Assembly: GCA_021792975.1 (NCBI GenBank)
Contig: JAJYTR010000017.1
Location: 1-39,977 of the forward strand
Direction: 5' to 3'
Length of the DNA stretch: 39,977 bases
DNA from: Pseudomonadota bacterium
Lineage (GTDB): Bacteria > Pseudomonadota > Gammaproteobacteria > Xanthomonadales > Rhodanobacteraceae
The notes under the pieces were generated by a model that was not told the origin of the DNA, searched no databases, and saw only the letters and a program-made list of their open reading frames with translations. This document shows positions 7,701 through 15,607 of the stretch, one piece after another. The position numbers were made by a program, and so were the translations under genes. Each line of letters starts with the position of its first letter. Within the stretch, counting starts at the first letter, position 1.

Positions 7701-9323
7701 TTACGGGCCGTGCCGGGTGGCGCTGTCGCGCTGCCGCTGCTGCTCCAGCACGATCGGCGTGAGAAAGGCGATGCGCGCGCCGATCCGCGCGCGCTGGGCA
7801 TAGTCCAGATCCGGGCGCTGGCCGAGACGGGTCAACTGGTCCAGTGCCGCGGCCGCATGTCCGGAGAGGAAGGTAGCGTCGGCGAACGCCTCGGCGGCGC
7901 GGATTTTCAGCCCGGCCAGCTCCGCGGCGCGCCCGTAGGTGCGGTAGACCTCGGGCTCGTCGCTGGCGTCCAGCAACGGCCGCAGCAGCGCCTCGGCGGT
8001 GCTGCCGTCGCGGCGGTCGCCGCCCAGGATCAGCGCATGTGCGTATTCCAGCGCCACTGCCGTGTTGCGCGGCCAGTCGCGGCTGATGCGCGCATAGCGC
8101 GCCAGCGCATCGCTGCGCCGGCCGTCCAGCAGTTCGGCGTGCGCCATCGCCAGCCGCAGCGGCAGGCTATCGGGCTGCGCGGCCAGCAGCGGCCGCAACT
8201 GTGCGATGGCCGCCGCGGCCCGGTTGCTGCGCATGAGCACCAGGGCATACCCGTAGTGGTTGGATGCGGTGCCGAATGCAGGATCATCGGCCAGGTTGGC
8301 GGCGTAGTAGCGCAGCAGGCCGCTGAGGTCGTTGCTGGAAAGCACGCGCACGCGCTCGCGCATCATCAGGTAGTAGGCATGCGCCTGCGCGCTGCCCGGC
8401 GCGTCGGTGCGTTGCGCCCGATCCAGCAGCAGGCTCTCGCCGTTGCGCGCCAGCGGCAGCGGCAGCAGGCCGGTTTCCCAGCGCGGCAGGTGCAGTGCGG
8501 TTCCACCGGGCAGCCGGCGCCGTGCCATTTCCAGCTTCAGCGTGTGCGCACGCGCCTCGGCCTCGGCGATGCGTACGCTGGTGACCGGGTGGTCCTGCAG
8601 CAGTGCCGGCACCTCGTAGCCGCCGCTGTCGGCACGCAGCAGCATCTGCATGCGTCCGAAGAACTCGGCCATGCCGTCGGGGTCGAATCCGGCGTTGGCC
8701 AGCGTCTGGATGCCCACACGATCGGCTTCGGCCTCGTCCTTGCGCGTGAAGTTGATCTGGTGCTGCATCGCGGCACCCTGTCCCAGCGCCGCGATGGCCA
8801 TCGGTGCGTTGGCGTTGCCGCTGCCGGCCGCCGCCGCCAGCGCCCCCAGCATCACCAGCGCGTACAGCGGACCCATCTTGCGCGCGTCGTCGAAGGCACG
8901 CTGCAGATGATGTTGTTCGATGTGGCTGATTTCGTGCGCCATCACCGCCGCCAGCTCGTCCTCGCTTTGAGTGGCGATGATCAGGCCGGCGTTGATGCCC
9001 ACGTAGCCGCCGGGTGCGGCGAACGCATTGATGACCTGCTCGCGCGGAATGAAGAACGTGAAGCGGGTGCCGGGTGATTCGCTGGCCGCCACCAGCCGGT
9101 AGCCCAGCGCGTTGAGGTACTGGTTGGCCAGCGGGTCGTCCACCACCAGGCCCAGCGCCCGCATCTGCCGCAGCATGGACGCGCCGTAGGCGCGGGCCTC
9201 GGCCTGGGTGAAGGCCTGGTCCGCGCGGCTGCCCAGATGCGGCAGGCGCACCGTGTCCTTGGCCCCGGAGGCGGCGGTGAGCAGGGCGATCGACAGCGAA
9301 AGCAGCAACGGACGGAGGCGCAT
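7701..9323 (-). CDS. bepA: Periplasmic M48 metalloprotease, BepA (YfgC) type with TPR tail
   Basis: Predicted 540 residues from the ATG at 9323; an ATG at 9353 would add ten residues ahead of the signal sequence. Residues 1-21 look like a signal peptide. The M48 catalytic domain has the zinc motif HEISH (His130, Glu131, His134). RKDEAEADRVG further on supplies the third zinc ligand. The second half, about residues 300-540, is a run of Ala/Leu-rich helical pairs that fits tetratricopeptide repeats. This is the layout of BepA, which assists outer-membrane protein assembly (BAM/LptD) and degrades stalled substrates. It stands alone on the minus strand, 105 bases before phoB and divergent from grxC. 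It could also be a paralogue such as LoiP, but the length and TPR tail favour BepA. Confidence 0.85.
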   Translation of the reverse strand: MRLRPLLLSLSIALLTAASGAKDTVRLPHLGSRADQAFTQAEARAYGASMLRQMRALGLVVDDPLANQYLNALGYRLVAASESPGTRFTFFIPREQVINAFAAPGGYVGINAGLIIATQSEDELAAVMAHEISHIEQHHLQRAFDDARKMGPLYALVMLGALAAAAGSGNANAPMAIAALGQGAAMQHQINFTRKDEAEADRVGIQTLANAGFDPDGMAEFFGRMQMLLRADSGGYEVPALLQDHPVTSVRIAEAEARAHTLKLEMARRRLPGGTALHLPRWETGLLPLPLARNGESLLLDRAQRTDAPGSAQAHAYYLMMRERVRVLSSNDLSGLLRYYAANLADDPAFGTASNHYGYALVLMRSNRAAAAIAQLRPLLAAQPDSLPLRLAMAHAELLDGRRSDALARYARISRDWPRNTAVALEYAHALILGGDRRDGSTAEALLRPLLDASDEPEVYRTYGRAAELAGLKIRAAEAFADATFLSGHAAAALDQLTRLGQRPDLDYAQRARIGARIAFLTPIVLEQQRQRDSATRHGP

Positions 9324-9534
9324 GGCGGACCCGGTTCGCGGGCCGTGGCGCACGCCCGCGGATCCTTACGTTAGCCGGCGCCCCGCAGGCTGGCCAGCGC
9401 GACGCCGTCCGTGGTTCAGCCAGCCGGGATGCCGCGTCGCCTTGCGTTTTGGGCGCGGCGGCCCAATCCTGAACGCGCTGCGGCCGCGGCACCCTGCCGC
9501 GCAGCCGTCTCGACCCGTCAGGCCGGAGCATCCC

Positions 9535-9807
9535 GTGTCGCAACAGTCCATCGAGATCTACACCACTGCGGTCTGCCCCTACTGCGTGGCCGCCAAGAAT
9601 CTGCTGGCCGCGCGCGGCCTCGCCTATAGCGAAACGCGCGTGGACACCGACCACGCCGCGCGCGAGGCCATGCTCGCGCGCAGCCACGGCCGCCGCACGG
9701 TACCGCAGATCTTCATCGGCGCACGTCACGTGGGCGGCTTCGACGAGCTGGCTGCCGCCGACCGCGACGGCCGTCTGGCAGACTGGCTCACGGGGCAGGG
9801 CGCATGA
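9535..9807 (+). CDS. grxC: Glutaredoxin 3
   Basis: A small 90-residue glutaredoxin that reduces disulfides with glutathione in the cytoplasm. The active site is CPYC (Cys14, Cys17) in the N-terminal strand IEIYTTAVCPYC. The TVPQIFI cis-proline loop and HVGGFDEL glutathione-binding segment follow in the normal order. I set the start at GTG 9535 because GGAG lies six bases upstream and the protein then has standard length. It overlaps the following AhpD-like gene by four bases (ATGA), so the two redox proteins are co-translated. In many proteobacteria grxC sits next to secB; not here. Confidence 0.92.
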   Translation: MSQQSIEIYTTAVCPYCVAAKNLLAARGLAYSETRVDTDHAAREAMLARSHGRRTVPQIFIGARHVGGFDELAAADRDGRLADWLTGQGA

Positions 9808-10172
9808 GCGACCGTGTGCGCCGGTTCACCGAGTTCCGCCAGCGCATGAACGCGCGCATCCTCGAACACGACAACCAGGTGGTGCGGCGTTTCTTCGCGC
9901 TGGACACGCAGTGCTACCGCGACGGTGCGCTGGATGTGCGCACCAAGGAACTGCTGGGACTGGTGGCCTCGCTGGTGCTGCGCTGCGACGACTGCGTCAG
10001 CTACCACGTGGCGCAGTGCCGGGAGGCCGGCGTAGGCCGCGAGGAAATGATGGAAGCGTTCCAGGTGGGCCTGGTGGTCGGGGGTTCGATCGTCATCCCC
10101 CATCTGCGGCGCGCGGTCGATTTCCTCGACCAGCTGGAGGGCGGTGCCCCGGCGGCGGGCACGGGCGATTGA
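9804..10172 (+). CDS. AhpD-like (carboxymuconolactone decarboxylase family) protein
   Basis: A 122-residue all-helical protein of the AhpD/CMD superfamily. The core reads TKELLGLVASLVLRCDDCVSYHV and contains the Glu49...Cys61-X2-Cys64...His68 arrangement of the AhpD proton relay and redox pair. This suggests thiol-disulfide or peroxidase-associated chemistry rather than true decarboxylation. Its start codon overlaps the grxC stop, which supports a redox role, possibly with glutathione/glutaredoxin as reductant (inference). The stop at 10172 lies inside the next promoter element. The true partner peroxidase, if any, is not in the window. Confidence 0.8.
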   Translation: MSDRVRRFTEFRQRMNARILEHDNQVVRRFFALDTQCYRDGALDVRTKELLGLVASLVLRCDDCVSYHVAQCREAGVGREEMMEAFQVGLVVGGSIVIPHLRRAVDFLDQLEGGAPAAGTGD

Positions 10173-10196
10173 CTCGCTGCGCCGCGCTGCTACCAT
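10169..10196 (+). promoter_or_regulatory. Sigma-70 promoter for yceD-rpmF-fab operon
   Basis: TTGACT (10169-10174, five of six matches to the -35) and TACCAT (10191-10196, four of six to the -10) are separated by 16 bases. A start site about seven bases after the -10 would fall near 10203, only a few bases before the yceD ATG at 10206. The transcript may therefore be almost leaderless. Confidence 0.55.
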
Positions 10197-10205
10197 GCCT
10201 CGTTC

Positions 10206-10709
10206 ATGTCCGCGCATCTGCCCGAATCGGTGGACGCTTGGCGCATGGTGGCGGCGCGGCGCTCCTTCACCGGTGCCCTGCCGGTCGCTGGCCTGCCCCG
10301 GCTGGCGGGTTTGCTGGCCACCGATGGCGGAAGTGTGGCGTACCGGCTCGAGTTTGGCCGTGACGAGCTGGGCACGCGCTACCTTGCGCTGGAGGCCACG
10401 GCTTCGGTGCGGCTGCTGTGCCAGCGTACGCTGGAGCCGTTCGACGCCACGCTGCAGGTGGCGCAGCGGCTGGGCCTGATTGCGGACGAGGCCGAGGAAG
10501 CGGGCCTGCCGCCGCGGCACGAGCCCCTGCTGGTGCAGGGCCCGCTGCGGTTGGCGGAGGTGATCGAGGACGAACTGCTGCTGGCGCTGCCGCTGGTACC
10601 GGTGCGCCCCGGCAGCGAGGCGGCGCTGGCGCCGTGGCTGGCGGCGGGCCCGGCCGGAGAGGCATCGGCCAAGCCCTTCGCCGCACTGCAACAACTGAAG
10701 CACGACTGA
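10206..10709 (+). CDS. yceD: YceD family (DUF177) protein, 23S rRNA accumulation factor
   Basis: A 167-residue protein of the YceD/DUF177 family, found upstream of rpmF in most proteobacteria; in E. coli it affects 23S rRNA levels. Recognisable parts are the central [11 protein letters not shown], equivalent to the ECQRCGKPF segment of E. coli YceD but with the second Cys replaced by Thr. The acidic stretch and [16 protein letters not shown] are the family signature, and the tail [10 protein letters not shown] is also conserved. The N-terminus from the ATG at 10206 aligns with that of E. coli YceD, so this start is likely. No Shine-Dalgarno precedes it. rpmF follows after 19 bases. Confidence 0.88.
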   Translation: MSAHLPESVDAWRMVAARRSFTGALPVAGLPRLAGLLATDGGSVAYRLEFGRDELGTRYLALEATASVRLLCQRTLEPFDATLQVAQRLGLIADEAEEAGLPPRHEPLLVQGPLRLAEVIEDELLLALPLVPVRPGSEAALAPWLAAGPAGEASAKPFAALQQLKHD

Positions 10710-10728
10710 GGATCTCCGGAGATACCCC

Positions 10729-10923
10729 ATGGCAGTCCAGAAAAGCCGCAAGACGCCTTCCCGCCGCGGCATGCGCCGCGCGCACGACGCGCTCACGCCC
10801 GTCCAGCTGTCCACCGACCCGACCAGCGGTGAAGTGCACCGCCGCCATCACATCACCAAGGATGGCTACTACCGCGGCAGGAAGGTGATCCAGGACGTCG
10901 CCGCGGCGGTCGACGAAGACTGA
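10729..10923 (+). CDS. rpmF: 50S ribosomal protein L32
   Basis: A 64-residue basic ribosomal protein. The N-terminus [21 protein letters not shown] is the standard bacterial L32 start, and the segment [20 protein letters not shown] completes the family pattern. L32 forms lacking zinc cysteines are normal in gammaproteobacteria, and none are present here. GGAG lies about nine bases before the ATG (ggatctccggagatacccc). It is co-transcribed with yceD and lies 72 bases before fabH. plsX, which sits between rpmF and fabH in E. coli, is absent. Confidence 0.96.
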   Translation: MAVQKSRKTPSRRGMRRAHDALTPVQLSTDPTSGEVHRRHHITKDGYYRGRKVIQDVAAAVDED

Positions 10924-10925
10924 AC

Positions 10926-10945
10926 CGGCCGCTCTGCCGCGGCCG
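10926..10945 (+). other. GC-rich hairpin between rpmF and fabH
   Basis: CGGCCGC (10926-10932) and GCGGCCG (10939-10945) form a perfect 7-base stem with a 6-base loop just after the rpmF stop. No T-run follows, so this is probably not an intrinsic terminator. It may slow polymerase or protect the rpmF mRNA end. Confidence 0.3.
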
Positions 10946-10995
10946 ATTCCAGCCGCGCCAGCGTCCGCAACGCCACGCTCCGGGGGGCAGGCCCG

Positions 10996-11964
10996 ATGTA
11001 CGCACGCATTGCCGGCACGGGCAGCTATCTGCCCAGCCATGTCGTGACCAACGCCGATCTCGAGCGCCTGGTCGACACCAGCGACGAGTGGATCCGCACC
11101 CGCACCGGCATCCGCGAACGGCGTAAGGCCGCCGAGGGCGAGACCACCGGCGATCTGGCCTTCCATGCCGCCACCGCCGCGCTGCAGGATGCCGGAGTGG
11201 CGCCGGGCGAGATCGACCTGATCGTGCTGGGCACCACCACGCCGGACCTGGTCTTTCCTTCCACCGCCTGTCTGTTGCAGCACCGCCTGGGCGCCAACGG
11301 CTGTGCCGCGTTCGATGTCAACGCCGCGTGTTCCGGGTTCGTCTACGCGCTGGGTGTGGCCGACAGCTTCATCCGTGCCGGCAGCGCGCGCAGGGCGCTG
11401 GTGGTGGGTTCCGAAACCCTGACCCGCATGGTCGACTGGGGCGACCGTTCCACCTGCGTGCTGTTCGGCGACGGCGCCGGCGCGGTGGTGCTGGAGGCCG
11501 GCGACGAGCCCGGCATCCTCACCACCAAGCTGCACGCCGACGGCGGTTACAAGAATCTGCTGTACAACCCGGTGGGCGTATCGGTCGGTTTCAGGCCCGG
11601 CGCCGAAAATGCCGGCGTCAGCATCCGCATGAGCGGCAACGAGGTGTTCAAAGTGGCGGTGCGTACGCTCGATCGCATCGTCGGCGAGACGCTGGAAGCG
11701 GCCGGCATGCACGAATCGCAGGTCGACTGGCTGATTCCGCACCAGGCCAACCTGCGCATCATCGAGGCCACCGCACGGCGTCTGGGATTGCCGATGGAGC
11801 GCGTGATCGTCACCGTGGACCGGCACGGCAACACCTCCTCCGGTTCGGTGCCGCTGGCGCTGGACGAGGCGGTGCGCAGCGGTCGTGTCCAGCGCGGCCA
11901 GACCCTGCTGCTGGAGGCCTTCGGCGGCGGCTTCACCTGGGCCTCGGCGCTGATTCGCTACTAG
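10996..11964 (+). CDS. fabH: Beta-ketoacyl-ACP synthase III
   Basis: A 322-residue condensing enzyme that starts fatty acid synthesis by joining an acyl-CoA primer (usually acetyl-CoA) to malonyl-ACP. The catalytic triad is visible: Cys112 in [11 protein letters not shown], His249 in [10 protein letters not shown] and Asn279 in HGNTSSGS. The N-terminal [13 protein letters not shown] and [13 protein letters not shown] are standard. A GGGGGG run about nine bases before the ATG serves as ribosome binding site. It is the first fab gene of the cluster and is followed by fabD after 115 bases. Primer preference (straight or branched) cannot be read from sequence. The branched-chain catabolic genes elsewhere in the window could supply isovaleryl-CoA, and iso-branched fatty acids are common in Xanthomonadales. 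Confidence 0.96.
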   Translation: MYARIAGTGSYLPSHVVTNADLERLVDTSDEWIRTRTGIRERRKAAEGETTGDLAFHAATAALQDAGVAPGEIDLIVLGTTTPDLVFPSTACLLQHRLGANGCAAFDVNAACSGFVYALGVADSFIRAGSARRALVVGSETLTRMVDWGDRSTCVLFGDGAGAVVLEAGDEPGILTTKLHADGGYKNLLYNPVGVSVGFRPGAENAGVSIRMSGNEVFKVAVRTLDRIVGETLEAAGMHESQVDWLIPHQANLRIIEATARRLGLPMERVIVTVDRHGNTSSGSVPLALDEAVRSGRVQRGQTLLLEAFGGGFTWASALIRY

Positions 11965-12079
11965 TCCGCGCGCACGGGCCGGCCTGCCGCCGGATGCGGC
12001 GCGCGACCCTTTGACCGTCAGCCCAGCCCATGCCCACAGCCGCATTCCGCACCGGTCCGATGCCGCAGCCTGACCGCAC

Positions 12080-13090
12080 ATGAACGAGATCACCCCCTCC
12101 GCGACGCTCTTGTCCCACGATCCGTCCGCGGGCGGTGGGCCCGGCACGCGCGTCGATCCGGGTCTCGCCTTCGTCTTTCCGGGCCAGGGCTCGCAGGCGC
12201 TGGGGATGCTGGGCGAGCTGGCCGCACTGCAGCCGGCAGTGGAGCGCGCGTTCGCGGAGGCTTCGGCCGCCGTGGGCCTGGACCTGTGGGCGCTGGCGCA
12301 GCGGGGTCCCGAGGCGCAGCTCAACCGCACCGAGCACACCCAGCCGGCGCTGCTGGCGGCCGGGGTGGCGGTGTGGCGGGTCTGGCAGGCCCGCGGCGGC
12401 GCGCAGCCGGCGCTGCTGGCCGGACACAGCCTGGGCGAGTACACCGCGCTGGTCGCCGCCGGTGCCCTGGAACTGGGCGAGGCTGCCGCACTGGTGGCCG
12501 AGCGCGGACGCCTGATGCAGGACGCCGTGCCCGAAGGGCAGGGCGCGATGGCCGCGGTACTGGGCGGCGAGGACGAACTGATCGCCGAAGTCTGCGCCGA
12601 GGTGGCCGAAGGCCAGGTGGTGACGCCGGCCAACTACAACGCCCCGGGGCAGACCGTGATCGCCGGCCGCGTCGAGGCGGTCGAGCGCGTACTGGCGCGA
12701 CTGGCCGAACGCGGCGTGCGCAAATCGGTGCGCCTGCCGGTCTCGGTGCCCTCGCACTGCGAGCTGATGCGCGATGCCGCCTCGCGCCTGGCCGAGCGTA
12801 TGGCCGGCGTGACCTGGCGCACGCCGCACACGCCGGTGCTGCAGAATGTCGAGGCGCGCGCCTACGGCGGGATCGAATACATCCGTGCGGCGCTGGAACG
12901 CCAGCTCTACATGCCGGTACGCTGGACCGACACCGTGCAGGCGATGGCCGCGCAGGGCATCACGCGCGTGGCCGAGTGCGGCCCGGGCAAGGTGCTGACG
13001 GGGCTGTCCCGGCGCATCGACCGCGCGCTGGATGCGCGTGCGCTGGGCCTGCCGGCGGATCTGGAAGCCGCGCTTGCGGCCTGGGCCTGA
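12080..13090 (+). CDS. fabD: Malonyl-CoA:ACP transacylase
   Basis: A 336-residue transacylase that loads malonyl groups onto ACP. The nucleophile is Ser117 in GHSLGEYTALVAAG and the catalytic His is His226 in VPSHCELM. FPGQGSQ near residue 33 is the usual N-terminal signature. The enzyme normally begins only a few residues before that signature; the ATG at 12080 adds about 28 residues rich in Pro, Gly and Ser. I see no good Shine-Dalgarno before it and no better in-frame ATG or GTG, so the start is uncertain although the identity is not. It lies between fabH and fabG. Confidence 0.93.
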   Translation: MNEITPSATLLSHDPSAGGGPGTRVDPGLAFVFPGQGSQALGMLGELAALQPAVERAFAEASAAVGLDLWALAQRGPEAQLNRTEHTQPALLAAGVAVWRVWQARGGAQPALLAGHSLGEYTALVAAGALELGEAAALVAERGRLMQDAVPEGQGAMAAVLGGEDELIAEVCAEVAEGQVVTPANYNAPGQTVIAGRVEAVERVLARLAERGVRKSVRLPVSVPSHCELMRDAASRLAERMAGVTWRTPHTPVLQNVEARAYGGIEYIRAALERQLYMPVRWTDTVQAMAAQGITRVAECGPGKVLTGLSRRIDRALDARALGLPADLEAALAAWA

Positions 13091-13149
13091 GAGCCCGAGT
13101 CCACGCGCCGCGCGGCGGCCATCGTTCCCACCCTGCAACCGGAGATCCC

Positions 13150-13893
13150 ATGCAGACTCTTCCCGAAGGCGAAGTCGCGCTGGTGACCGGCGCCAGCCGC
13201 GGCATCGGCGCCGCCATCGCCGACGTGCTGGCCGCCGCCGGCGCGCATGTGGTCGGCACCGCTACGCGCGGCGAGGGCGCCGCTGCGATCACGCAGCGGC
13301 TGGCCGCGCGCGGCGGCGAAGGCTGCGTGCTGGATGTGACCGACGGTGCCGCGGTGGAGGCGCTGGTCGAGGACATCGTGCGGCGGCACGGTAAGCTGTC
13401 CATTCTGGTCAACAACGCCGGGATCACCCGCGACCAGCTGCTGCTGCGCATGAAAGACGAGGACTGGCAGGCCATCCTCGACACCAACCTCAGCTCGGTC
13501 TACCGCACCTGCAAGGCGGCGTTGCGCACGATGATGAAGGCGCGCCGCGGGCGCATCGTCAACATCGCCTCGGTGGTCGGGGTCACCGGCAATCCGGGAC
13601 AGGCCAACTACGCCGCGTCCAAGGCCGGCATCATCGCATTCTCCAAATCGCTGGCGCGCGAGATCGGTTCGCGCGGGATCACCGTCAACGTGGTGGCGCC
13701 CGGCTTCATCGATACCGACATGACGCGCGCGCTGGGCGCGGAGCAGCGCAAGGCACTGGAGGCGCAGATCGCACTGGGCCGCCTGGGCGCGCCGGCGGAC
13801 ATTGCCCAGGCGGTGCTGTTCCTGGCATCACCTGCGGCCGGCTACATCACCGGCGAAACGTTGCACGTCAACGGCGGCATGTACATGCCGTGA
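13150..13893 (+). CDS. fabG: 3-oxoacyl-ACP reductase
   Basis: A 247-residue short-chain dehydrogenase that reduces beta-ketoacyl-ACP with NADPH. It has the cofactor motif TGASRGIG (13-20), NNAG at 88-91, and the catalytic Ser141, Tyr154 and Lys158 (YAASK). The ending ITGETLHVNGGMYMP is typical of FabG. The start at 13150 is set by GGAG five bases upstream and gives the standard length; the open frame itself continues much further upstream without biological support. It lies between fabD and acpP, so assignment to fatty acid synthesis rather than another SDR role is firm. Confidence 0.95.
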   Translation: MQTLPEGEVALVTGASRGIGAAIADVLAAAGAHVVGTATRGEGAAAITQRLAARGGEGCVLDVTDGAAVEALVEDIVRRHGKLSILVNNAGITRDQLLLRMKDEDWQAILDTNLSSVYRTCKAALRTMMKARRGRIVNIASVVGVTGNPGQANYAASKAGIIAFSKSLAREIGSRGITVNVVAPGFIDTDMTRALGAEQRKALEAQIALGRLGAPADIAQAVLFLASPAAGYITGETLHVNGGMYMP

Positions 13894-13912
13894 CGGCGCC
13901 GGCGCCGGACGG

Positions 13913-13941
13913 TAGCGACACCCCCGCTTTCACACTACAAT
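13913..13941 (+). promoter_or_regulatory. Candidate acpP promoter
   Basis: TACAAT (13936-13941) matches the -10 consensus at five of six positions. A weak -35 (TAGCGA at 13913-13918, 17-base spacer; or GCGACA at 13915-13920, 15-base spacer) precedes it. It lies in the gap between fabG and acpP, and an intrinsic terminator follows acpP. This fits the general finding that acpP is expressed far above its neighbours. Confidence 0.5.
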
Positions 13942-13976
13942 GCGCCGGCTTTTTTCCCGCGAGGTCTTGAGATCCC

Positions 13977-14216
13977 ATGAGCACCATCGAAGAGCGCGTC
14001 AAGAAGATCGTCGTCGAGCAGTTGGGTGTGAAGGAGGAGGACGTCACCCCCACGGCCTCGTTCGTGGACGATCTGGGTGCCGATTCGCTCGACACCGTCG
14101 AGCTGGTGATGGCGCTCGAGGAGGAGTTCGAGTGCGAGATTCCCGACGAAGAAGCGGAGAAGATCACCACCGTGCAGCAGGCCATCGACTACATCAAGGC
14201 GCACGTCAAGGCCTGA
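13977..14216 (+). CDS. acpP: Acyl carrier protein
   Basis: A 79-residue, highly acidic carrier protein. Ser37 in [20 protein letters not shown] is the 4-phosphopantetheine attachment site, and [20 protein letters not shown] is the conserved helix III region. It carries growing acyl chains between the fab enzymes, and the soluble ACP pool is one of the most abundant in the cell. A GAGGT lies about ten bases before the ATG. It has its own candidate promoter and is followed by a terminator, separating it from fabF. Confidence 0.98.
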   Translation: MSTIEERVKKIVVEQLGVKEEDVTPTASFVDDLGADSLDTVELVMALEEEFECEIPDEEAEKITTVQQAIDYIKAHVKA

Positions 14217-14257
14217 ATCCGGCGCGCCATGCGCGGCATGGCCAGGGCTGCATCCGC

Positions 14258-14290
14258 GAAGCTGCGTCGTAAGGCGCAGCTTTCGTTTTC
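14258..14290 (+). terminator. Intrinsic terminator after acpP
   Basis: AAGCTGCG (14259-14266) and CGCAGCTT (14275-14282) form a perfect 8-base stem with an 8-base loop, directly followed by TTTCGTTTTC. It is the clearest intrinsic terminator in the window. It lies 42 bases after the acpP stop and 68 bases before fabF. Read-through or a separate fabF promoter must supply downstream expression. Confidence 0.8.
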
Positions 14291-14357
14291 TGAGGGTCCC
14301 TGCGCGCGCGTATGGCGTGCAGACAGCGCGGGCGGGCGCGCCCGGGGTAGGTAGAGC

Positions 14358-15596
14358 GTGAGCAAGAGACGCGTCGTCATCACCGGCATGGGCATCAAGT
14401 CGCCGGTCGGCAACGACCTGGACGGCGCCTGGCGCGCCATCCGCGAGGGCGTCAGCGGCATCGGCCCGCTGACCCAGTTCGATGCCTCCACCTTTCCCAC
14501 CCGCATCGCCGGGGAGGTGCGCGATTTCGATCCGGCCGCCTACGTGCCGGCCAAGGACGTCAAGAAGATGGACCCGTTCATCCACTACGGCATCGCCGCC
14601 GCGGTGGACGCGCTGAAGGATGCCGGGCTGCACCCGCACGAGCACGACGCCGAGCGCATCGGCGTGGCCATCGGCGCGGGCATCGGCGGCATCGCCACCA
14701 TCGAGCGCACCAGCATCACCTTCCACGAGGCCGGCGTGCGCAAGATCTCGCCGTTCTTCGTGCCCAGTTCGATCATCAACATGATCTCGGGCAACCTGTC
14801 GATCATGCTCGACCTGAAGGGCCCCAACATCGCCTGCGTCACCGCCTGCACCACGGCCACGCACAATCTGGGCCTGGCCATGCGCATGATCCAGTACGGC
14901 GATGCCGACGTGATGATCGCCGGCGGCTCCGAATACGCCACCACCGGCACCGCCGTCGGCGGCTTCTGCGCGGCGCGCGCGCTGTCCACGCGCAACGACG
15001 AGCCCACCCGCGCCAGCCGCCCCTGGGACGCCGACCGCGACGGCTTCGTGCTGTCCAACGGCGCCGGAGTGCTGGTGCTGGAGGAGTACGAGCACGCGCG
15101 CCGGCGCGGCGCGCGCATCTATTGCGAATTGGCCGGTTTCGGCATGAGCGGCGACGCCTACCACATCACCGCGCCCAGCGACAACGGCGAAGGCGGCGCG
15201 CGCTGCATGGCCAACGCCATGCGCGATGCCGGGCTCAATCCCGAGGACGTGGATTACATCAACGCCCACGGAACCTCCACGCCGGCCGGCGACCTCGCCG
15301 AGGTGCAGGGCATCAAGAGCCTGTTCGGCGCGCAGGCGCGCAGGCTGATGGTCAGTTCCACCAAATCGATGACCGGACACCTGCTGGGTGCCGCCGGCGG
15401 CGTCGAGGCCATCTTCTCGGTGCTGGCGCTGCGCGACGGCGTGGTGCCGCCGACCATCAACCTCGAGCGGCCGGGCGAAGGCTGCGACCTTGATTTCGTG
15501 CCCAACCGCGCGCGCCAGGCGCACCTGCGTGCCGTGCTTTCCAACTCGTTCGGGTTCGGCGGCACCAACGGCACGCTGGCGTTCCGCCCGCTCTGA
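14358..15596 (+). CDS. fabF: Beta-ketoacyl-ACP synthase II
   Basis: A 412-residue elongating condensing enzyme. The nucleophile is Cys164 in [11 protein letters not shown]. The two catalytic histidines lie in [11 protein letters not shown] and [12 protein letters not shown], and the glycine-rich FGFGGTNG closes the protein. This Cys-His-His set distinguishes FabF/FabB from FabH; the segment order and the position after acpP favour FabF. The start is GTG at 14358 with only a weak AGGTAG ribosome site. An intrinsic terminator lies between acpP and this gene. pabB follows after 11 bases. Confidence 0.95.
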   Translation: MSKRRVVITGMGIKSPVGNDLDGAWRAIREGVSGIGPLTQFDASTFPTRIAGEVRDFDPAAYVPAKDVKKMDPFIHYGIAAAVDALKDAGLHPHEHDAERIGVAIGAGIGGIATIERTSITFHEAGVRKISPFFVPSSIINMISGNLSIMLDLKGPNIACVTACTTATHNLGLAMRMIQYGDADVMIAGGSEYATTGTAVGGFCAARALSTRNDEPTRASRPWDADRDGFVLSNGAGVLVLEEYEHARRRGARIYCELAGFGMSGDAYHITAPSDNGEGGARCMANAMRDAGLNPEDVDYINAHGTSTPAGDLAEVQGIKSLFGAQARRLMVSSTKSMTGHLLGAAGGVEAIFSVLALRDGVVPPTINLERPGEGCDLDFVPNRARQAHLRAVLSNSFGFGGTNGTLAFRPL

Positions 15597-15607
15597 CTGT
15601 CGCCCGC

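Noticed and set aside
10926-10945. Hairpin after rpmF as an intrinsic terminator
   Set aside because: No U-tract follows and fabH must be expressed from the same strand.
10267-13138. Long minus-strand open frames of 788 and 401 codons opposite fabH, fabD and yceD
   Set aside because: Antisense shadows of conserved genes in high-GC DNA, without motifs or ribosome sites.
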